Shown here piece after piece: positions 60,214-64,000 of a stretch of DNA of 64,000 bases. The stretch comes from Leptodactylus fallax. Taxonomy: Eukaryota; Chordata; Amphibia; Anura; Leptodactylidae. Under the pieces are notes generated by a model that made no database searches, had not been told where the DNA came from, and worked only from the letters and a program-made list of their open reading frames with translations. Numbering within the stretch: position 1 is the first letter of the stretch; the number at the start of each line of letters is the position of its first letter. The position numbers and the translations under genes are program-made. Where the stretch lies: the NCBI GenBank assembly GCA_947044405.1, contig CAMRHE010000169.1:1364501-1428500 (forward strand). The letters run 5' to 3'.

Positions 60214-60715
60214 AAAGGGGTATTCCCATGAACATAATCATATCTATATTTGTAGATAAGTAAAAGTTAAACATTTTTGCAAATATAAGTAGTTAAAAAT
60301 TCGGCAGAGTTTTGAAGATTTTCTCTAACTATCTTAGTAGTAACAGTCTGTTTTCCTGATCGGTTGCCAATAGATACGACCACAAGTGCAGAAACTTTCT
60401 ATGTTCTGGGACTTGTCAGGAACCCAGCAATGATTTTCTTATTGTAACTGGGTTATCAGGCAGGGGCACTACATGTATCAGAAGATATCCTGGCCACAAT
60501 AAGTAAGTCATGGCTGATTTTCTGAGCTTAGAAAGTTCCTGCATTCATGGTCGTATCCACTGGCAACCGATCAAGACAACAACTCGTGACCACAAGATAT
60601 TTAGAGAAAATCTTTAAAACTCTACAAAATGTTTAATTACTTATATTTGCAAAAATGTTTAACTTTTAATTATCTACAAATTTAAAAATGGTTATGTTCG
60701 TGGGAATACCCCTTT
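60214..60715. mobile_element. Palindromic MITE, ~200-bp arms
   Basis: Almost the whole element is inverted repeat: ends AAAGGGGTATTCCCATGAAC and AAAGGGGTATTCCCACGAAC (inward); then AAAAGTTAAACATTTTTGCA, AGAGTTTTGAAGATTTTCTC, TGATCGGTTGCCA and GAAACTTTCTA, all mirrored on the right side. The centre (~60416-60527) has AACTGGGTTATCAGGCAGGG. Fragments recur at 10455-10820 and 12570-12690. Confidence 0.88.
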
Positions 60716-61070
60716 GACTTAACACTTGACACAATTGAACTGAATGGTATGCAACAGGTAACAGGTCAAGACAACATTTGCTAATTAAGTAACTAAAAAT
60801 TTGCTACATCTGTAATATGTACCTGTTACTGGAAGAATTACTTCTAGACACACTGGAAATATTCAGCATCTGTGACATTTACATACAAAATAATTTTGTA
60901 TTAGAAAGACTTTGACCAAGAAATTGATTAAAGGAAAGGTTTGGGGGCAGATAGGTCTCTTTGTCATGTACGTTTGCAAATAACCAACTTAGTAGATTGC
61001 ACTTTTAAAGCATACTGTATATTAAAAGGATTTCTTGATATCTGGGTGGATTTTGGGAAAAACAACCTTT

Positions 61071-61340
61071 AGGCTAAGGCCCCACTTAGCGGGTCACAGT
61101 AAAAAAGCACTGCAGGGAAAACCACGGCAGCAATGCAACGCGGTTTTTCCCGCAACGCTTTCTGCTTCTATTATACCTATAGGGAAACCGCTAGCGTTTC
61201 CGTAGGTATAATTGACATGTTGCGATTTCCAAAACCGCAACGTGTCTGCTGCCCGTATTTTTCCGCAATGTGTAGATGGGATTCGCTAGAGACTGTAAAA
61301 CTGTGAGATTTACGCTACATGGTGCTCCCAGCCTTAGGTT
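61071..61340. repeat. 'AGGCTAAGGCCCCA' family copy
   Basis: TAGGCTAAGGCCCCACTTAG to CTCCCAGCCTTAGG. Internal GAAACCGCTAGCGTTTCCGT palindrome is intact, suggesting a young copy. Confidence 0.8.
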
Positions 61341-61344
61341 AACC

Positions 61345-62700
61345 GGTACAGGGAACAAGAGATTAATGAAGAGGCTGCAGCAGTTCATAAATCAATTAGA
61401 TGGCCCAGAAAATTGACATGAGGGGTCTCTGGATATTTTGCACCTCTGGCTGCCAGAGCAATTTTCACAGTTTTGAGATGAACAAATAAGACCTAAGTTG
61501 CAACATTAAAAAAAAAAAAAAATCGTACTAACCCCCCATACCTATATATTTTCTTGAAGTGGACACCTGCAGCATTGTCAAAATTCCACTTGGTACTGTA
61601 TACAAACAGGCACTTTCATGCAATTTTGATTTAAAGTATGTTTTATAAATAAAAAAATATGCTAATAAATGTATATTAGTTGCTAAAAGTGGAAACCAAA
61701 CAAAAAGTTGTATGCACCAAACCTCCTAAAAATAAGAGGTCAACATGTGCAGAGTTAATTCATATCACTAAGGAATACACCTACATGCACATATCTTCAT
61801 AAAATCTCCAGAACTGGAAGGAACAAAAATTTGCTTTGAAGCTCGAAATGTTAAAAAAAAGTATCATACTATAAAATGTAAGGATTACACACTGTAAAAA
61901 GCAAGTGAACCCCTAAACCCTATATATTTCTTGAAAGTAGACAACATGAGGATTACATGTGTCTCAAGGGTTATCAATAGCCATGTCCGCCTTCATGTAT
62001 CTTTGTGGCAAACAAATAATTTTTTGAAAAAAAATGCACTAAAAACATATTTGCACCTAAAACTCCTATTCAATTGTACATTCATACACAAAATAATAGA
62101 TCAAGGTGTACACAATTTACAGTATATATACCGCAAACATCAACTACAACAAGAGCTCGTACTCTCAAAAACATGGATACAGAAGACAAGCAAGATTTTG
62201 CTATTTTTCACTAATATGTTAAACATCTATACTGCGCCTAGCAAACTGTGACTGTGATACCAAAATCTAACTTTTTGGAGATTGCACAGCATACCGTGCA
62301 TAAACAAACACAACTTACTATTTCATATGTATAACCACCTTTCTGCAGCTTTGCAGCAAACAGACATTACAAGCAAAATTTGCACAAAAATTCAAATTTG
62401 CCACTAAAGTGCATGCTCAAGCAGTCCCTTTCTGCAAACAAAATGTACTTTCCAAAAAACTGCAAGATCTGAGGAATTCATACATATCACACATATACAT
62501 AATATATATATGGTGCAGATGTTAAAGAAATGCCAAAATTGCAGAAATGCGGCAATCAATTTTGTGCATGCACATTAAATAGGAGCTTACAAAAGAATAT
62601 AATTTTCTATCCCCCTATAAAAAATTGTAGAAATTTATACGTTCATCTCTAGTGATAATCGTTATTACTATTATTTTAGCGTGTAACGGATATCGCTAGA
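61345..62700. other. Unassigned, with a long-spaced direct repeat
   Basis: CCTATATATTTTCTTGAAGT (61539) and CCTATATATTTCTTGAAAGT (61919) lie about 380 bp apart, each followed by GGACA/AGACA. It may be two units of a decayed dispersed repeat. A 106-codon plus reading (61931-62251) has no recognisable domain. Confidence 0.4.
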
Positions 62701-63062
62701 GAGGTGTATTTTACTCTAGAAAATCAGGTATGGACAGGTTCAAATGTAAACATTATTGATGACTTTGTGTATGTGTTGTGCATGTGCTGTGTAAGTGTTT
62801 GGTGCAACTCTTTTGGTGCTGCGACCTGGATGATGGTAAACATCTGGATCACAGCACCAATAAACTTCCTGGTTATGTTCAGAGGGGTATTACAGAAGAA
62901 TACCCCTGTGATTAGGCTCAGAGGGGTATTACATTATCTCTCTATGTGACAATTAGAGAGCAAAAGTATAGTATGCTCTCTGATTGATAGGAGAGGGGAT
63001 AACATGGACAGAAGTCCCTGCTGGGATTCATTTTAAAGATGAGAATTTCATCTTTAAAATGA
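62701..63062. other. Unassigned, with short repeats
   Basis: TCAGAGGGGTATTACA occurs at 62879 and 62919; GGTGCTG...GATGG/CATCTGGATCACAGCACC forms a hairpin near 62815-62862. Confidence 0.5.
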
Positions 63063-63225
63063 TATCAAGATCATCATGATAGCTCTTACAGATTCGGAGC
63101 GTTTTGCTGTTAAAAACGCTGTTGGGAATTCAGATCTGCATTGGGATCTCAATGCCAAATAGTGTTTTCACCAGCAAATCGCTCCGGATCTGTAAGGGCG
63201 ATCATGAATCCAAGATCATCTTCAT
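63063..63225. repeat. Short foldback
   Basis: Arms 63069-63101 and 63180-63216 (TCTTACAGATTCGGAGCG / CGCTCCGGATCTGTAAG), with a second palindrome inside (CAGATCTGCATTGGGATCTC). Confidence 0.75.
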
Positions 63226-63900
63226 AGCCCTAACCAATCCTGAGTTATCGGCATTGGTAGTAAGGACATATTAGATACGTCCTCAGCTACAAAGTGCCGC
63301 CCTGGGAGGACGAGTAAATACATAGGTGGCAGGGAAAGAGTTAATCCTTGCTCCGCTCCGCCAACATTTGCACATGGCGCACATTTGGAATTGATAAATC
63401 TGCTCCAGTATTAGCCCTCTGCACCAGAAGTGGCAAGTTTTGCATTTTTCCTTATGCTCATATATACTCTTGTTTTACTACTTCCCCTCCCCTTTCTTCA
63501 TATATCTTGGGATCTATTATTATTTTGCATTATTGTTAGTCTTAGCATCATCTAATTGTTTGATTGTGTATGTTATTCTTGTTCTCCTTTTTGATTACTT
63601 TGGGTTTTATGTAACTATTTGGCTTATTTGATATCTGTTTAACTGGTCCTGTTTCACTGATGTAAATTATTTTACAATTATGTTCCATTGGTGTATATTA
63701 TTTTATTATCTTCTTATACATGTTTCTGATTTTAATTCTTCCTTCTTTCTTTCATGATTTCTATTTGGTTTCTGAGTTTGCTTGCAGCAACTTTATGAAT
63801 AAGGTCCAGGAGGGATGCAAACGTTAGTCACAGTTCCCTTGTCCTTTCTACTCTGAGCACCAGCGTCTGGGGAAGCAACTTTATCAAGACTAAATCCCCT
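63226..63900. other. Unassigned; T-rich
   Basis: No gene seen. Pyrimidine-rich 63470-63780. CTCCGCCAACATTTGCACAT near 63357 is repeat-like. Confidence 0.4.
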
Positions 63901-63904
63901 TGCA

Positions 63905-64000
63905 GACAACCATATGAATGGCCAGTGTGCTATCTGGGTTTTTCACGGATTGCACACTGACCCATTCATTTCTATGGGCCCGTACACATGACTGTGAATT
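63905..64000. repeat. Frog repeat running off the window
   Basis: CACGGATTGCACACTGACCC and TTCATTTCTATGGGCCCGTA are words of a common amphibian palindromic repeat; truncated by the window edge. Confidence 0.5.

Noticed and set aside
61931..62251. 106-codon plus reading
   Set aside because: AT-rich chance reading without domain or conserved motif.

Overview
This 64-kb window looks like gene-free nuclear DNA from a vertebrate, most likely an anuran amphibian (frog or toad). No host protein-coding exon, rRNA or tRNA gene could be supported. The frog assignment rests on the mixture of transposons: long-TIR Tc1 elements, TTAA-flanked piggyBac-like elements, hAT elements with 8-bp target duplications, palindromic MITEs, a CR1/L2-group LINE, a Penelope-like element and a tRNA-derived SINE. 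Several repeat consensus sequences are familiar to me from frog and toad assemblies; that is memory, not a database result.

Layout. 1-10.8 kb: a decayed Tc1 transposase, two TTAA-flanked elements sharing one TTAA, a hAT element with perfect 8-bp target duplications carrying a 31-bp minisatellite, a nearly complete Tc1 (5884-7470), a second piggyBac-like element and a 5'-truncated LINE. 10.8-15.4 kb: foldback fragments, diverged tandem repeats and another TTAA element. 15.5-18.2 kb: a triple nest, in which a TTAA-flanked element contains a mariner/Tc1 derivative that contains a Penelope-like element. 18.6-28 kb: MITEs around low-repeat stretches, some resembling conserved regulatory DNA. 28-42 kb: sparse repeats, a probable solo LTR, a second hAT element sharing its interior with the first, a SINE and three decayed Tc1-type transposases. 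42.5-47.2 kb: remains of a large hAT element with a damaged BED zinc finger, itself invaded by MITEs. 49-53.4 kb: foldback and MITE cluster. 55.2-58.3 kb: a LINE 3' end split by several MITEs and a second Tc1 copy. 58.3-64 kb: mostly low-repeat AT-rich DNA with a large palindromic MITE at 60.2-60.7 kb.

No genes act together here as a host pathway. What links the features is transposition. Non-autonomous elements would depend on transposases supplied from elsewhere, because every transposase or reverse transcriptase visible here is broken by frameshifts, stops, deletions or changed catalytic residues. Insertions within insertions give a relative time order. The strongest leads are the triple nest with its 442-bp inverted arms, the interior module shared by two hAT elements with different ends, the 31-bp repeat present at four loci, recurrent splice-donor motifs inside repeats, and the candidate conserved non-coding block near 26.2-26.7 kb.
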